Under the pieces are notes generated by a model that saw only the letters and a program-made list of their open reading frames with translations, did no database searches and was not told where the DNA came from. The position numbers were made by a program, and so were the translations under genes. From contig NZ_RYZK01000009.1 of NCBI RefSeq assembly GCF_003990645.1, forward strand, positions 62,001 through 126,000: a stretch of DNA of 64,000 nt. Reading direction: 5' to 3'. Origin of the DNA: Shimia sediminis. Its GTDB lineage: Bacteria; Pseudomonadota; Alphaproteobacteria; Rhodobacterales; Rhodobacteraceae. This document shows, piece by piece, positions 40,803 through 50,258 of the stretch. The number at the start of each line of letters is the position of its first letter. Positions within the stretch are counted from its first letter, which is position 1.

Positions 40803-41750
40803 TCAGTCTGACCGCGACCGCAACTTGTCCAGAACCGCCCTGCGCTCCTTTTCTGGAAAGGCATCGCGCAACAGCTCATACTTGACCCGCGTCGCACTGA
40901 CCTGGCGGTAAAAGGCGATCAGAAATGCGGTCGGCGCCTGCAATCGGCCCAACCCCATAACCGCGGCCACGACAGTGCCCACATCGGTTGCCCCCCGGAT
41001 GACCATCGCACTGCCCAGCATCAGAACCGCAACCGTCCCCGCCCCGTTCAGCGCACTCAGCAAAAACTTGGTGGAAAGCTTCCAGTGAAACACCCGGCGG
41101 CGGGTCTCGTAGATGTCGTCGAATTCCTCAAGGATCCTGTGCTCCAGCTCTGCCGCTTCACCGCTGGTGACGTGCCCTGTCGCGCGCCGCAAGATCTTGA
41201 CCCGATCCGACACCAGCGCATTCACCCGTGATTGCGTATACAGCACCAGAACCACCTGGGGCAGGATGATCAGCAACGCGATCAACCCCAGCTTTGGTTG
41301 GGTAGAGGCGATAAATCCAATCACACTGATCAGGGTTCCCAGCTGCACCACCGGCTCGGAAAAGGCGCTGCCGACAAACTTGCCCAGCTCTTCAGCTTCC
41401 GCCGTGATCATGGCCACCGTTTGCCCGGTGGCTTCGGTCTGTGCGCCCGTCGCCGTGTAGACGCCAAAAATGTAACGCCGCAAAAATCGGATGATGTCTT
41501 CACCCAGAATATTGGCCCGAAACCCCATCAGCCATTTCAGCGCCAGCGAGACCAGGATCACCGCCATCATCCCACCGCACAGCCACACCAGATGGTCTTT
41601 GCTGGCCGAGCCGTCGGTCAAACCATTGACGATCTCTTTTTGAAACGACAGGGGCGCCGCGGCCAGCCCGGCAACGACGATGGACAACAGGATCAGAACG
41701 ACCTGACGGCCTGCGCTCACGCGCCAAATGGCAAGGTAGAATTGCAGCAT
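40803..41750 (-). CDS. ABC transporter transmembrane-domain protein lacking an ATPase
   Basis: A 315-residue membrane protein of the type 1 exporter (MsbA-like) fold. Helices at about 16-38, 58-78, 135-155, 158-178 and 240-275; the GFIASTQPKLGLIALLIILPQV turn is typical. The reading frame ends before any Walker A, signature or Walker B motif, and no nucleotide-binding domain follows in the next 179 bp. It may pair with an ATPase coded elsewhere or have a non-transport role. Single gene. Confidence 0.8.
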   Translation of the reverse strand: MLQFYLAIWRVSAGRQVVLILLSIVVAGLAAAPLSFQKEIVNGLTDGSASKDHLVWLCGGMMAVILVSLALKWLMGFRANILGEDIIRFLRRYIFGVYTATGAQTEATGQTVAMITAEAEELGKFVGSAFSEPVVQLGTLISVIGFIASTQPKLGLIALLIILPQVVLVLYTQSRVNALVSDRVKILRRATGHVTSGEAAELEHRILEEFDDIYETRRRVFHWKLSTKFLLSALNGAGTVAVLMLGSAMVIRGATDVGTVVAAVMGLGRLQAPTAFLIAFYRQVSATRVKYELLRDAFPEKERRAVLDKLRSRSD

Positions 41751-41907
41751 GACAGTTCCGTTAATACTGCCCCGATTGTGGTGCTAAGGCGCCGTGGCTT
41801 CAACCCGCAACCTGTGACCAAATTTCCGCCTCGGACATCTTTAATTTCCGACAGAAAGACCCAGATTTCTAGAGACGCAACAAGACTTTTCAACACTGGA
41901 GCTTCAT

Positions 41908-42738
41908 ATGGACACGATTATTGTCGCAACTGACCTTTCTGACCGATCCGACCGCGCCGTTGACCGCGCCCTCCACCTGGCGGAAGCCAGCGGTGCTACC
42001 TGTCACGTGGTTTCGGTGGTGGACGACGCGCTGCCTGTCGAGTTGTCGAAGCAGCTTTCAACCGGGGTAGAGGAACACATCCAATCGGCCCTGGAAACGC
42101 AGAAAAGCTCGGTCAAAGTCGAGGTGACCATCCTGCGCGGTGACGTGGCAGAGATGCTGATCCGCTTTGCCCGCTTGCAAGACGCCGACCTCATCGTTCT
42201 GGGCCTGCACCGCCGGCGCACTTTCCTTGACTCGTTACGCGAGACGACGATGACCCGCATCGTCGCCGCCAGCCCGACTCCGGTGCTTTTGGTGAAGAAC
42301 GATGTCTCGGAGAGCTACGCCAAGGCTCTGGTGCCTGTGAGCTTTTCTCCGTCCTGTGCCGGCGCTTTCAAAAGTGCCGCCAAGACCGCACCTGGCGCCA
42401 AGATCACCGGCTTTCACGCCCTGCATATTCCCTTCCGCGGCCTGACTGGCGGCGAAGACTCGGACATGGCGCGCGCCGTCATGGCCGAGGCTGAACAAGC
42501 ACGCGAAAACTGGATGAAGGAGCAGGGACTCAGTAGCGACGTCACCCCACCCGAAATCATCCCCGGTGCTGTCCGGATTGTCTTTGACCAGAAGATCCGC
42601 GAAGAAAAACCGGATCTGTTGGCTGTCGGCGCGCATACACGGTCGGGGCTGGCCATCCAGAAGCTTGGCGGTTTTGCCGCAGAACTGGTGCGCGACCCCC
42701 CGGTTGACCTTTTGGTCTCTCCTCCACCTCGCGGATAA
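41908..42738 (+). CDS. Universal stress protein, tandem UspA domains
   Basis: A 276-residue cytoplasmic protein with two Usp halves. The first runs from MDTIIVATDLSDRSDRAVDRAL to GLHRRRTFLDSLRETTMTRI. The second, more diverged, from KALVPVSFSPSCAGAF to GAHTRSGLAIQKLGG. The GxHxRx(S/T) nucleotide-binding motif is visible in both but modified. Tandem Usps usually bind ATP and act in stress survival. The ATG follows GGAGCTTCAT. Monocistronic. Confidence 0.88.
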   Translation: MDTIIVATDLSDRSDRAVDRALHLAEASGATCHVVSVVDDALPVELSKQLSTGVEEHIQSALETQKSSVKVEVTILRGDVAEMLIRFARLQDADLIVLGLHRRRTFLDSLRETTMTRIVAASPTPVLLVKNDVSESYAKALVPVSFSPSCAGAFKSAAKTAPGAKITGFHALHIPFRGLTGGEDSDMARAVMAEAEQARENWMKEQGLSSDVTPPEIIPGAVRIVFDQKIREEKPDLLAVGAHTRSGLAIQKLGGFAAELVRDPPVDLLVSPPPRG

Positions 42739-42782
42739 ACATCTGGCAAGCAAGGTCTTTTCCGGCCGAACTCTCTCTTACT

Positions 42783-43283
42783 TCACCTCTGATCTGCCGC
42801 TACTGCAGGCGGCAGATCAACGGTTTCGATCCATGGCTTGATGTCAATCAAAGGCGTCCCGTCAAAACAGTCGATTGCGTCAATCCCGACCACACCCGCC
42901 TCCAGATCCAGTTCCGTGATACGTACCGCTGACATGGCCAGCGGATTGGGGCGCACCGGAGAACGCAGAGCAAATGTACCGCGCGTGCCCTCAACGTGGT
43001 GCGGTGCCTGGCGGATCAAATCGCGCCGGGCTTGGGCCATCCAATAGATCAAGATGATGCCCTGCCCGACCTCCAGCCCCTGCAATCCCGGCACGAACTC
43101 TGGTGCAATTTCCAGCCTTGCACTCTGCCCGCTTTCACGCGCCGCACGCACGTTTTTGGGACAGTTCCCCAGACTCCACGGCGTCCGCACCCGGCCAATG
43201 AAATGCACTGAGGCATCCGCTCGGTCCGCAGGGTCAAACCCCAGTTCCATCTCGCCTTTGCGGGTTGCAAACCGGTCTGTCAT
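42783..43283 (-). CDS. trmO: tRNA (N6-threonylcarbamoyladenosine37-N6)-methyltransferase
   Basis: A SAM-dependent enzyme that methylates t6A37 in threonine tRNA. The 166-residue protein is of the TsaA/UPF0066 beta-barrel fold, with FIGRVRTPW, the signature RSPVRPNPLAMS and a late DCFDGTPLIDIKPW. The ATG follows AGGAGGAAAAGTGA. Convergent with the Usp gene and divergent from the octaheme cytochrome gene across a 249-bp gap. Confidence 0.88.
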   Translation of the reverse strand: MTDRFATRKGEMELGFDPADRADASVHFIGRVRTPWSLGNCPKNVRAARESGQSARLEIAPEFVPGLQGLEVGQGIILIYWMAQARRDLIRQAPHHVEGTRGTFALRSPVRPNPLAMSAVRITELDLEAGVVGIDAIDCFDGTPLIDIKPWIETVDLPPAVAADQR

Positions 43284-43532
43284 TCACTTTTCCTCCTGAC
43301 GTACTGCCACATCAAGCGGCGCGGATGTCACTTTGTCAAAGGCCGCTGAAGGCATTCGGTCCATCCGCCGCAGGTCACGCCCACGCGAGTGGTGCACAGA
43401 TTGCAGGGCATTTCACATGGTGCAATTTCCAGAATGCAGTCCAACATCCCGCGCATTTTGAATTTTTCTATGGTGACCAATGGCTTGTGCGGGCTAGATA
43501 GTGGCAGTGACATTTTAGGCGGACCCAACCGA

Positions 43533-45449
43533 ATGCTCCTTTTGCGTAGTTTTCTCATCGTGACATTGTTCCTTTCGGCCGCAGCCACTCTTGCTGAGCC
43601 GGAATATGTGGGAACCGACGCTTGCATCGACTGCCATCAGGAAGAAGCCGAAGCCTGGCAAGGCTCGCACCACGACCTTGCCTGGACCGACCCCAAGGCC
43701 GACACCGTTCTTGGGGACTTTTCCGGGACCACGTTCACGCTGAACGGGATCACCTCGCGGTTTACCACCGAAGGTGAAACCTTTGTAATCGAGAGCGATG
43801 GGCCCGATGGTGCGATGACCCGCTATCCGGTGGCCGGGGTCATTGGCGTTGCCCCGCTACAGCAGTATGCCCTGGAAACCGAAGAGGGGCGCCTGCAAAG
43901 CTTTGATGTGCCGTGGGACACGGTCCAAGGCGAATGGTTCCACATGTATCCCGATCAGGGTTTGCTGGCTGGGGACGCCTTGCATTGGACTGGTCCTTAC
44001 AAGACATGGAACGCCCGGTGCGCCGAATGTCATGCGACCGATTACCAGCGCAATTACGACCCGGAAACCCGCAGCTACACCAGTACGCAAGCCGAGATCG
44101 GGGTGGGTTGCGAGGCCTGTCACGGTCCGGGCTCTGCCCATATTGCCTGGGCGAGCGACGCCCCGTGGCAACCTGCAGGTCTGAATGACCAGGGTCTGTC
44201 GGTCGACTATGCCGAGGGCAATGGAGAGGGTCTGATCCAACAATGTGCCAGCTGCCATTCGCGCCGCGAGCCCCTGCTTGGCGGCTCACCGGCTCCGGGC
44301 ACGCCGTTCCACGATGCCTACCGCCTGTCGAACCTGCGCCCTGGCCTTTATCACCCGGACGGTCAAATTCTGGACGAGGTGTACGTCTATGGTTCTTTCC
44401 TGCAATCCAAGATGTACGCCCAGGGGGTCACGTGTAAAAACTGCCATGATGTCCATTCTGCGGATCTGAAAACTGAGGGCAATGCCACCTGTACTCAGTG
44501 CCATTCCGAGGCAGGAAACGGCGATTTCCCGACCTTGAAGCTGGCGGTTTATGACGACCCATCCCACCACTTTCACTCACAGGGCAGCGAGGCCGCTGAG
44601 TGCAAGAGCTGCCATATGATCGAACGCGTCTACATGGGCATCGACGGGCGGCACGACCACTCATTCCGGGTGCCGCGCCCGGATCTGACGGTCTCAACCG
44701 GCAGCCCCAACGCCTGCAATGATTGCCACAAGGATCGCAGCCCCCAATGGGCAGACCGGCAGGTCAAGCGCTGGTATCCGCAGTCATCCCACCGTGGTCC
44801 GCATTTTGCGGAAACCTTTGCTGCCGTGGCCCGAGGGTCTGCAGACATGGGGGCCGATCTGCGGGATTTGGCGGTCTATGAAGATTTGCCAGCCATCGTG
44901 CGCGCCACCGCTTTGGAGATGCTGCAAGGCTACGCAACACCCCGGCTGGCCGATGAGCTTGCGCACCTGTTGCGTCATGACAATCCACTGATCCGTGCCA
45001 ATGCTGCGGCCCTGCAATCCAGCGCACGGCCCGAAACCGCCGTGCGTCGGCTCGCGCCGCTTCTTTCCGACGACATGCGGGCTGTGCGCATCGCCACTGC
45101 GCGTGAGATGCTGAACCTTCCGTCAAATCTGCTGCCCGAGGGGAACCGCGTGGCCTTTGGACAGGCGATGCAGGACTATCAGACAGCATTGCAGACCAAA
45201 CTCGACTTCCCGGAAACCCATATGCAGCTGGGCGGGATTGCGCTCGTCACGCGTAACTTCGACGGGGCATTGGCTGCATTTTCCGAAGCAGCCCTGCTTG
45301 ATCCGCAAATGGTGCAGGCCTGGACGATGGTGGTGCGCCTGAACGCCGCTTTGGGTAAGCCGGACGCAGCAAAGGCCTCACTTTCAGAGGCCCTTGCCGC
45401 CAATCCCGGCGATCAGATGTTGTTGTTGCTCAGGGCGCAATTGCCCTGA
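43533..45449 (+). CDS. Octaheme c-type cytochrome with HEAT/TPR-like C-terminus
   Basis: A 638-residue periplasmic electron carrier. Signal peptide 1-21 (MLLLRSFLIVTLFLSAAATLA), then eight CxxCH haem sites at about residues 31, 163, 193, 238, 301, 320, 357 and 395. The haem part resembles the cytochrome c554 family. From about 440, HEAT-like repeats (ADELAHLLRHDNPLIRANAAAL) lead into TPR-like helices at 560-638. No reductase catalytic motif can be assigned. It converges with soeC 3 bp away, so a link to sulfite oxidation is only positional. Confidence 0.82.
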   Translation: MLLLRSFLIVTLFLSAAATLAEPEYVGTDACIDCHQEEAEAWQGSHHDLAWTDPKADTVLGDFSGTTFTLNGITSRFTTEGETFVIESDGPDGAMTRYPVAGVIGVAPLQQYALETEEGRLQSFDVPWDTVQGEWFHMYPDQGLLAGDALHWTGPYKTWNARCAECHATDYQRNYDPETRSYTSTQAEIGVGCEACHGPGSAHIAWASDAPWQPAGLNDQGLSVDYAEGNGEGLIQQCASCHSRREPLLGGSPAPGTPFHDAYRLSNLRPGLYHPDGQILDEVYVYGSFLQSKMYAQGVTCKNCHDVHSADLKTEGNATCTQCHSEAGNGDFPTLKLAVYDDPSHHFHSQGSEAAECKSCHMIERVYMGIDGRHDHSFRVPRPDLTVSTGSPNACNDCHKDRSPQWADRQVKRWYPQSSHRGPHFAETFAAVARGSADMGADLRDLAVYEDLPAIVRATALEMLQGYATPRLADELAHLLRHDNPLIRANAAALQSSARPETAVRRLAPLLSDDMRAVRIATAREMLNLPSNLLPEGNRVAFGQAMQDYQTALQTKLDFPETHMQLGGIALVTRNFDGALAAFSEAALLDPQMVQAWTMVVRLNAALGKPDAAKASLSEALAANPGDQMLLLLRAQLP

Positions 45450-45452
45450 GGC

Positions 45453-46325
45453 TCACCGCCCGTAGTAGAGCGAGACGACGTGCTTGGCCTCGGCAAAGAA
45501 CAGCCAGCGGCCCGCCGTGACGCCCGCGATATGGGACAAAACAGCGATCAGTGCGATTGCATGAGAAAACGGCAGAACCGTTAGGCACAGAACCGGCAGG
45601 ATCACTCCAAGCCCCAGCGCAATCGCGCGCAGCTTGGCACTGTGCTTGCGGGCAACCTGATAGGCCATTTCCTTGAGCAAATAGTTCTGTCCCGAATGCG
45701 GTGGCTCCAGTTGCCGCACGGTGCCTATTGACCCCAGACCCGTTGCGCTTTCCAGCGACGCACCGGATTGGTCAAATCGTTCGTCGCCCTGACGCCATGC
45801 CAAAACCAGCACAAGCCCCAGAACAGCCAGCAGGATGGCTGCTGTGGTCATCTGCCCGGCCAACAAGGCTCCGCCCGCCAGCGCGTGGGCCAGAAACAGG
45901 ACCGGCGTAAGCCGCATGTTCCAGCGCGGTACCGTGGTTAGCTGCGCATAGATCATCGATGTCGTGAACACAGTCCCAAGGCTCAACAACGCGCCGATCC
46001 AGCCCAAGAGCGCCAGATCAACCCCTAAAAAGATGCGACCAATGGCATAAGGCGCCATGACCAACAGCGCGGCGACTGATGCCACACCTTCGCGGCTCAA
46101 CCAGCTTGTGCGCCACTGGCTGAATGCCTTGATCGCGTTCGCCTTGTTGCCAAGGTGAAACGTAGCCGCCAACAGGCCGCCAACCGCCAGAGCATAGGCC
46201 AGCGCAAAGAACACGAAAGCTACGCCACCGGTCACATCCGGCATGCCAAACCCAAGGAACGCCAACAGACCAAAGCCCAATCCGCTGAGCGTGGTGAACA
46301 GAATTACAGAAGGTGCAGGATGCAT
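45453..46325 (-). CDS. soeC: Membrane anchor of molybdopterin oxidoreductase (DmsC-type, SoeC)
   Basis: A 290-residue integral membrane quinone-interacting subunit with about eight hydrophobic helices, from PSVILFTTLSGLGFGLLAFL to VLSHIAGVTAGRWLFFAEAKHVVSLYYG. FHLGNKANAIKAFSQWRTSWLSRE is the characteristic DmsC loop. It takes electrons from SoeB to the quinone pool. The start overlaps the soeB stop by 4 bp. The assignment depends on the neighbouring large subunit. Confidence 0.8.
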   Translation of the reverse strand: MHPAPSVILFTTLSGLGFGLLAFLGFGMPDVTGGVAFVFFALAYALAVGGLLAATFHLGNKANAIKAFSQWRTSWLSREGVASVAALLVMAPYAIGRIFLGVDLALLGWIGALLSLGTVFTTSMIYAQLTTVPRWNMRLTPVLFLAHALAGGALLAGQMTTAAILLAVLGLVLVLAWRQGDERFDQSGASLESATGLGSIGTVRQLEPPHSGQNYLLKEMAYQVARKHSAKLRAIALGLGVILPVLCLTVLPFSHAIALIAVLSHIAGVTAGRWLFFAEAKHVVSLYYGR

Positions 46326-47059
46326 CAGAGCGCCTCCAGAGCTTTATCGAGCCATTTCAGGAAACCCTTGGGCTCTTCGGATGTCGGCGCCAGCGCCATA
46401 TCGGCCAACAACGTGTCTTTCTCACGGGGCGGCAGGTATTTGTTCACCGGCTTGGTGCCCATTTCCGGCATCAGGTCGACCCCACCGCGCTCGGCCACCA
46501 GTTGCGACACGGCGCTGTCCGGGTCCCCCAGATCGCCAAAGTGGCGCGCGCCTGCCGGACAGGTCCGCACACAAGCCGGCTCGCGGTCTTCTTCGGGCAG
46601 GTTTTCGTTGTAGATGCGGTCCACGCAGAGCGTGCATTTCTTCATGATGCCCGCCAACTGGTCCAACTCGCGCGCGCCATAGGGGCACGCCCAGGCACAC
46701 AGACCGCAGCCCATGCAGTCATTCTCATTCACCAGCACGATGCCGTCCTCGCCCCGCTTGTAACTCGCGCCTGTCGGGCAGACGGTCACACAAGGCGCGT
46801 CGTCACAATGCAGACAGGATTTCGGGAAATGCACGGTCTGGGCGCAGCCCGAGGCGGGTGTCACCTCGTAAGAATGCACGCGGTTAAGGAATGTGCCCTC
46901 GGGCTCGGCCCCATAGGCATCCATGTCCGACAGCGGCTCGCCATAGTTCGAAGTGTTCCATTCTTTGCAGTTCACCACGCAGGCGTGGCAGCCCACACAG
47001 GTGTCCAGATCAATCACAAGGCCAAGCTTTTTTTCGGTGGTTTCTGGCAGTGCGGTCAT
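46325..47059 (-). CDS. soeB: Four-cluster [4Fe-4S] ferredoxin subunit (SoeB-like)
   Basis: A 244-residue electron-transfer subunit with four Cys quartets: CVGCHACVVNC, CLHCDDAPCVTVC, CMGCGLCAWAC and CTLCVDRI...CVRTC. It links the molybdenum subunit to the membrane anchor. No Tat or Sec signal, hence cytoplasmic. The ATG at 47059 overlaps the soeA stop (ATGA). Confidence 0.86.
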   Translation of the reverse strand: MTALPETTEKKLGLVIDLDTCVGCHACVVNCKEWNTSNYGEPLSDMDAYGAEPEGTFLNRVHSYEVTPASGCAQTVHFPKSCLHCDDAPCVTVCPTGASYKRGEDGIVLVNENDCMGCGLCAWACPYGARELDQLAGIMKKCTLCVDRIYNENLPEEDREPACVRTCPAGARHFGDLGDPDSAVSQLVAERGGVDLMPEMGTKPVNKYLPPREKDTLLADMALAPTSEEPKGFLKWLDKALEAL

Positions 47060-49932
47060 CAGAACTCCTCCCCATAGGCGATGTCCTGCGGGCCACGACC
47101 CACCGGGGATTTGGCCGCTTTGTGGGCGGGTTCTGATGGCCCGCCCGGGGGCGCTTTTTCGATCCTGACACGCAGGTCGAACCAAGCGGCCTGACCGGTC
47201 ACCGGGTCCGAGTTGGCCCAGCGTTGGCCATCGCCTTTTTCCGGCAACAACTCGTTTATCAGGTGGTTCAACAGGAACCCCTTGGTGGCTTCGGGCGCGT
47301 CCTCGGACAGCCCCCAGGCCCCGCGCTTCTTCCCAATGGCGTTCCATGTCCAGACCGTGTCGGGGTTCAGCGCATCCATACGTGCCACCGGCACTTTGAT
47401 TTTGCCGTGCACCGAGGTGACATAGGCCCAGTCGCCCTCTTCAAAGTCTTGGCTCTCCCAAATTTTGCCGGGGATGTAGAGCCGGTTCACGTTGGTGATC
47501 TGGCGCAGCCACGCATTTTGCGAGCCCCACGAGTGATACATGTGCATCGGACGCTGTGTGAGCGCATGGATCGGGTATTCACTGTGATCCACAGCAGCGT
47601 CTTCAAAGGGCTGATACCACTCGGGCAGCGGGGTAAAGGCCGCCTTGATCCGCTCGCGCATGTTCTCGGGTGGTTGGCGATCCCCGATGCCTTCGGCCGC
47701 CCGCTGCATCTTGCGCATCGGTTCAAGGTAGAGGTTGAACACATAAGGTTGCGGCTTGTCGAAAAGGCCGATGCTGACGGCCCAGTCCTGATAACCCGCG
47801 TTCCACGGTTTGTAGAACTGTGCCGTCTCCGGCACGTGTTCGACCCAGAACCCACCGTTCTCGATGTAGCGATCCAGCTGTTCGGGGTTGACCTCGCCCC
47901 GTCCCACGCTTTTGCCATCCTTGCCACGGAAACCCGACAGCGGGCCAACTCCGGGGCGGCGTTCGTGGTTGACGATGTAGTCAGCGTAGTCGGCATACTT
48001 CTGGCTGCCATCTTCATTGACCCAACCGGGCAGACCCAGACGAGCGCCGAGATCACAGAGTGCGGATTGGAAACCTTTGACATTGCGATCCGGCTCGACC
48101 ACCGGCCAGCGGATGGCATCTGCCGCAGCATCAGCCTCGCAGATCGGGCGATCCAGTAGAGAGATACAGTCGTGCCGCTCGAGATAGGTTGTGTCCGGCA
48201 GGATCAAGTCGGCATAGCTGACCATCTCGGACGAATAGGCATCGGAATAGATAATATGCGGGATCACATAGTCGCCGTTGTCGTCCTTGTCGGTGAGCAT
48301 ACGCATCACCTCGGAAGTGTTCATCGACGAGTTCCACGCCATGTTCGCCATGTAAAGGAACAAGGTATCGATCTTGTAGGGATCGCCTGCGTGCGCATTC
48401 GAGATCACCATGTGCATCAATCCGTGCACCGAGAACGGATTTTCCCAGCTGAAGGCCTTGTCGATCCGTTTCGGTGTGCCGTCATCGTCGATCAGCAGGT
48501 CCTCGGGGCCCATCGGATATCCCAAGTGCGGTCCGGGAATCGGCTGGCCCGGCTCGTCAATGCAATGCGGTTTGGGGTGCGCCTCGGGGGGCTTGGGGTA
48601 CGGTGGCTTAAAGCGGAAACCGCCAGGCACCTCTACGCTGCCCAACAAGATCTGCAGGATATGAAGTGCACGGCAGGTCTGAAACCCGTTCGAATGCGCC
48701 GAAATCCCACGCATCGCGTGAAAGCTGACGGGACGTCCGATCATCTTGTCGTGCTTTTCGCCCTTCCAGTCGGTCCATGGTTGGTCGAGCACGATCTCTT
48801 CTTCAAACGCCACACGGGCCAGTTCCGCTGCCACCGCCCGGATTTTCTCGGGAGTAAGGCCACAGCGTACGGCCACCGTTTCGGGTGCAAATTCGTCGGC
48901 CATGTATTTCTCGGCCAAAAGCTGAAGGGCCGGTCGATAGGTTTGCCCACCTTGGCGCAGGTGGCCTGCCAGATCCGGTATCACGCCCGGCATGTCATAG
49001 GCCACAGGTTTACCGGTTGCCCGATCGAGAACCAGCGCCTTGTCATCTTCGCCCCGCAGGAACAGGCCAAAATCTTCGGCCCCCTCATCTGAGGATACAA
49101 GGAAACCAGCGTTGGTGTACCTGTAAAGATAATTCAGATCGATTTTGCCCGCGCGCAACAATTCATGAATGACCGACAGGATGAACAACCCGTCCGTGCC
49201 CGGCGTGATACCGATCCATTCATCTGCCACTGCATTGTAGCCTGAACGGATCGGGTTCACCCCGATGATTTTGCCACCATTGGCTTTCATACGGCCAATG
49301 CCAGCTTTGATCGGGTTGGAATCATGGTCTTCGGCAACGCCAAAAATCATGAACAGCTTGGTGCGGTCCCAATCGGGCTGCCCGAATTCCCAGAACGCGC
49401 CGCCCATCGTGTAGATGCCCGCCGCCGCCATATTGACCGAGCAGAACCCGCCATGCGCCGCATAGTTTGGCGTGCCATAGGATTGCGCCCAAAGGCTGGT
49501 GAAACTTTGCGACTGGTCGCGGCCTGTGAAAAACGCAAGCTTTTCAGGAGTTTCGGCGCGCAATGGCCCCATCCACCCCACGGCGATGTCATAGGCCTCG
49601 TCCCAGCTGATCTCTTCAAACTCTCCAGAGCCGCGCGGACCAACGCGCTTCATAGGCGCCTTCAGGCGCGCGGGCGAATAGTGCTGCATGATCCCGGCAG
49701 AGCCCTTGGCACACAAAACGCCCTTGTTGACAGGGTGATCTCGGTTGCCCTCGATGTATTTGACCTTGCCGTCCTGGAGATGCACGTTGATCCCACAGCG
49801 GCAGGCACACATGTAACAGGTGGTTTGACGCACCTCATCCGAGACTTTCGGTGAGGGCCGCGCCTCGATTTTTCCAAGCTTTGTCACGCCTTGGTATCCT
49901 CCCTGCCAGATCGTATCGGTGTAGCCTTTCAT
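47059..49932 (-). CDS. soeA: Molybdopterin oxidoreductase large subunit, sulfite dehydrogenase SoeA-like
   Basis: A 957-residue bis-MGD enzyme. The N-terminal [4Fe-4S] motif CYMCACRCGINV plus GVLCAKG is intact, and there is no Tat signal, so it faces the cytoplasm. Together with a DmsC-type anchor this matches SoeABC, which oxidises sulfite to sulfate in Allochromatium vinosum and is known in roseobacters. Polysulfide, tetrathionate or DMSO reductase are alternatives, but those catalytic subunits are normally Tat-exported. First gene of the operon; the ribosome site is weak. Confidence 0.78.
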   Translation of the reverse strand: MKGYTDTIWQGGYQGVTKLGKIEARPSPKVSDEVRQTTCYMCACRCGINVHLQDGKVKYIEGNRDHPVNKGVLCAKGSAGIMQHYSPARLKAPMKRVGPRGSGEFEEISWDEAYDIAVGWMGPLRAETPEKLAFFTGRDQSQSFTSLWAQSYGTPNYAAHGGFCSVNMAAAGIYTMGGAFWEFGQPDWDRTKLFMIFGVAEDHDSNPIKAGIGRMKANGGKIIGVNPIRSGYNAVADEWIGITPGTDGLFILSVIHELLRAGKIDLNYLYRYTNAGFLVSSDEGAEDFGLFLRGEDDKALVLDRATGKPVAYDMPGVIPDLAGHLRQGGQTYRPALQLLAEKYMADEFAPETVAVRCGLTPEKIRAVAAELARVAFEEEIVLDQPWTDWKGEKHDKMIGRPVSFHAMRGISAHSNGFQTCRALHILQILLGSVEVPGGFRFKPPYPKPPEAHPKPHCIDEPGQPIPGPHLGYPMGPEDLLIDDDGTPKRIDKAFSWENPFSVHGLMHMVISNAHAGDPYKIDTLFLYMANMAWNSSMNTSEVMRMLTDKDDNGDYVIPHIIYSDAYSSEMVSYADLILPDTTYLERHDCISLLDRPICEADAAADAIRWPVVEPDRNVKGFQSALCDLGARLGLPGWVNEDGSQKYADYADYIVNHERRPGVGPLSGFRGKDGKSVGRGEVNPEQLDRYIENGGFWVEHVPETAQFYKPWNAGYQDWAVSIGLFDKPQPYVFNLYLEPMRKMQRAAEGIGDRQPPENMRERIKAAFTPLPEWYQPFEDAAVDHSEYPIHALTQRPMHMYHSWGSQNAWLRQITNVNRLYIPGKIWESQDFEEGDWAYVTSVHGKIKVPVARMDALNPDTVWTWNAIGKKRGAWGLSEDAPEATKGFLLNHLINELLPEKGDGQRWANSDPVTGQAAWFDLRVRIEKAPPGGPSEPAHKAAKSPVGRGPQDIAYGEEF

Positions 49933-50258
49933 AGTCCGCGTTCATAAGTCCAGAATTCCTTGCTGTACCAACCCAGATAAACGCCTTCCCGCTTCAACTC
50001 ACTGGTCGGGAACTAATTTCCAACACATGACCACCATGCTCATGGAGGGAGCCATGTAGTGACGCAGCTGCCTGAGCCGTGCCTCACCTGATCTCTTGGG
50101 GTGAGCTACAATTGGGCAGCCGTTTGCTTTGGCAAACCTGGCTTCCACGTTCCAAATCAAGATACGATCAATCGCAACTCTGTGGTGTCACGGGTTTGAT
50201 CTGACCAAGGCAAGCATGCCTACGGCAAGAAAATCGGCAACCAGTGACGCAAAACACA
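49933..50258. other. Upstream region of soeABC
   Basis: 326 bp with no credible gene, between soeA and the IclR gene, both on the minus strand. It must hold the soe promoter. One inverted repeat, GTTTGC-4-GCAAAC at 50122-50137, may be an operator or the terminator of the upstream operon. No strong sigma-70 boxes were seen. Confidence 0.5.
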
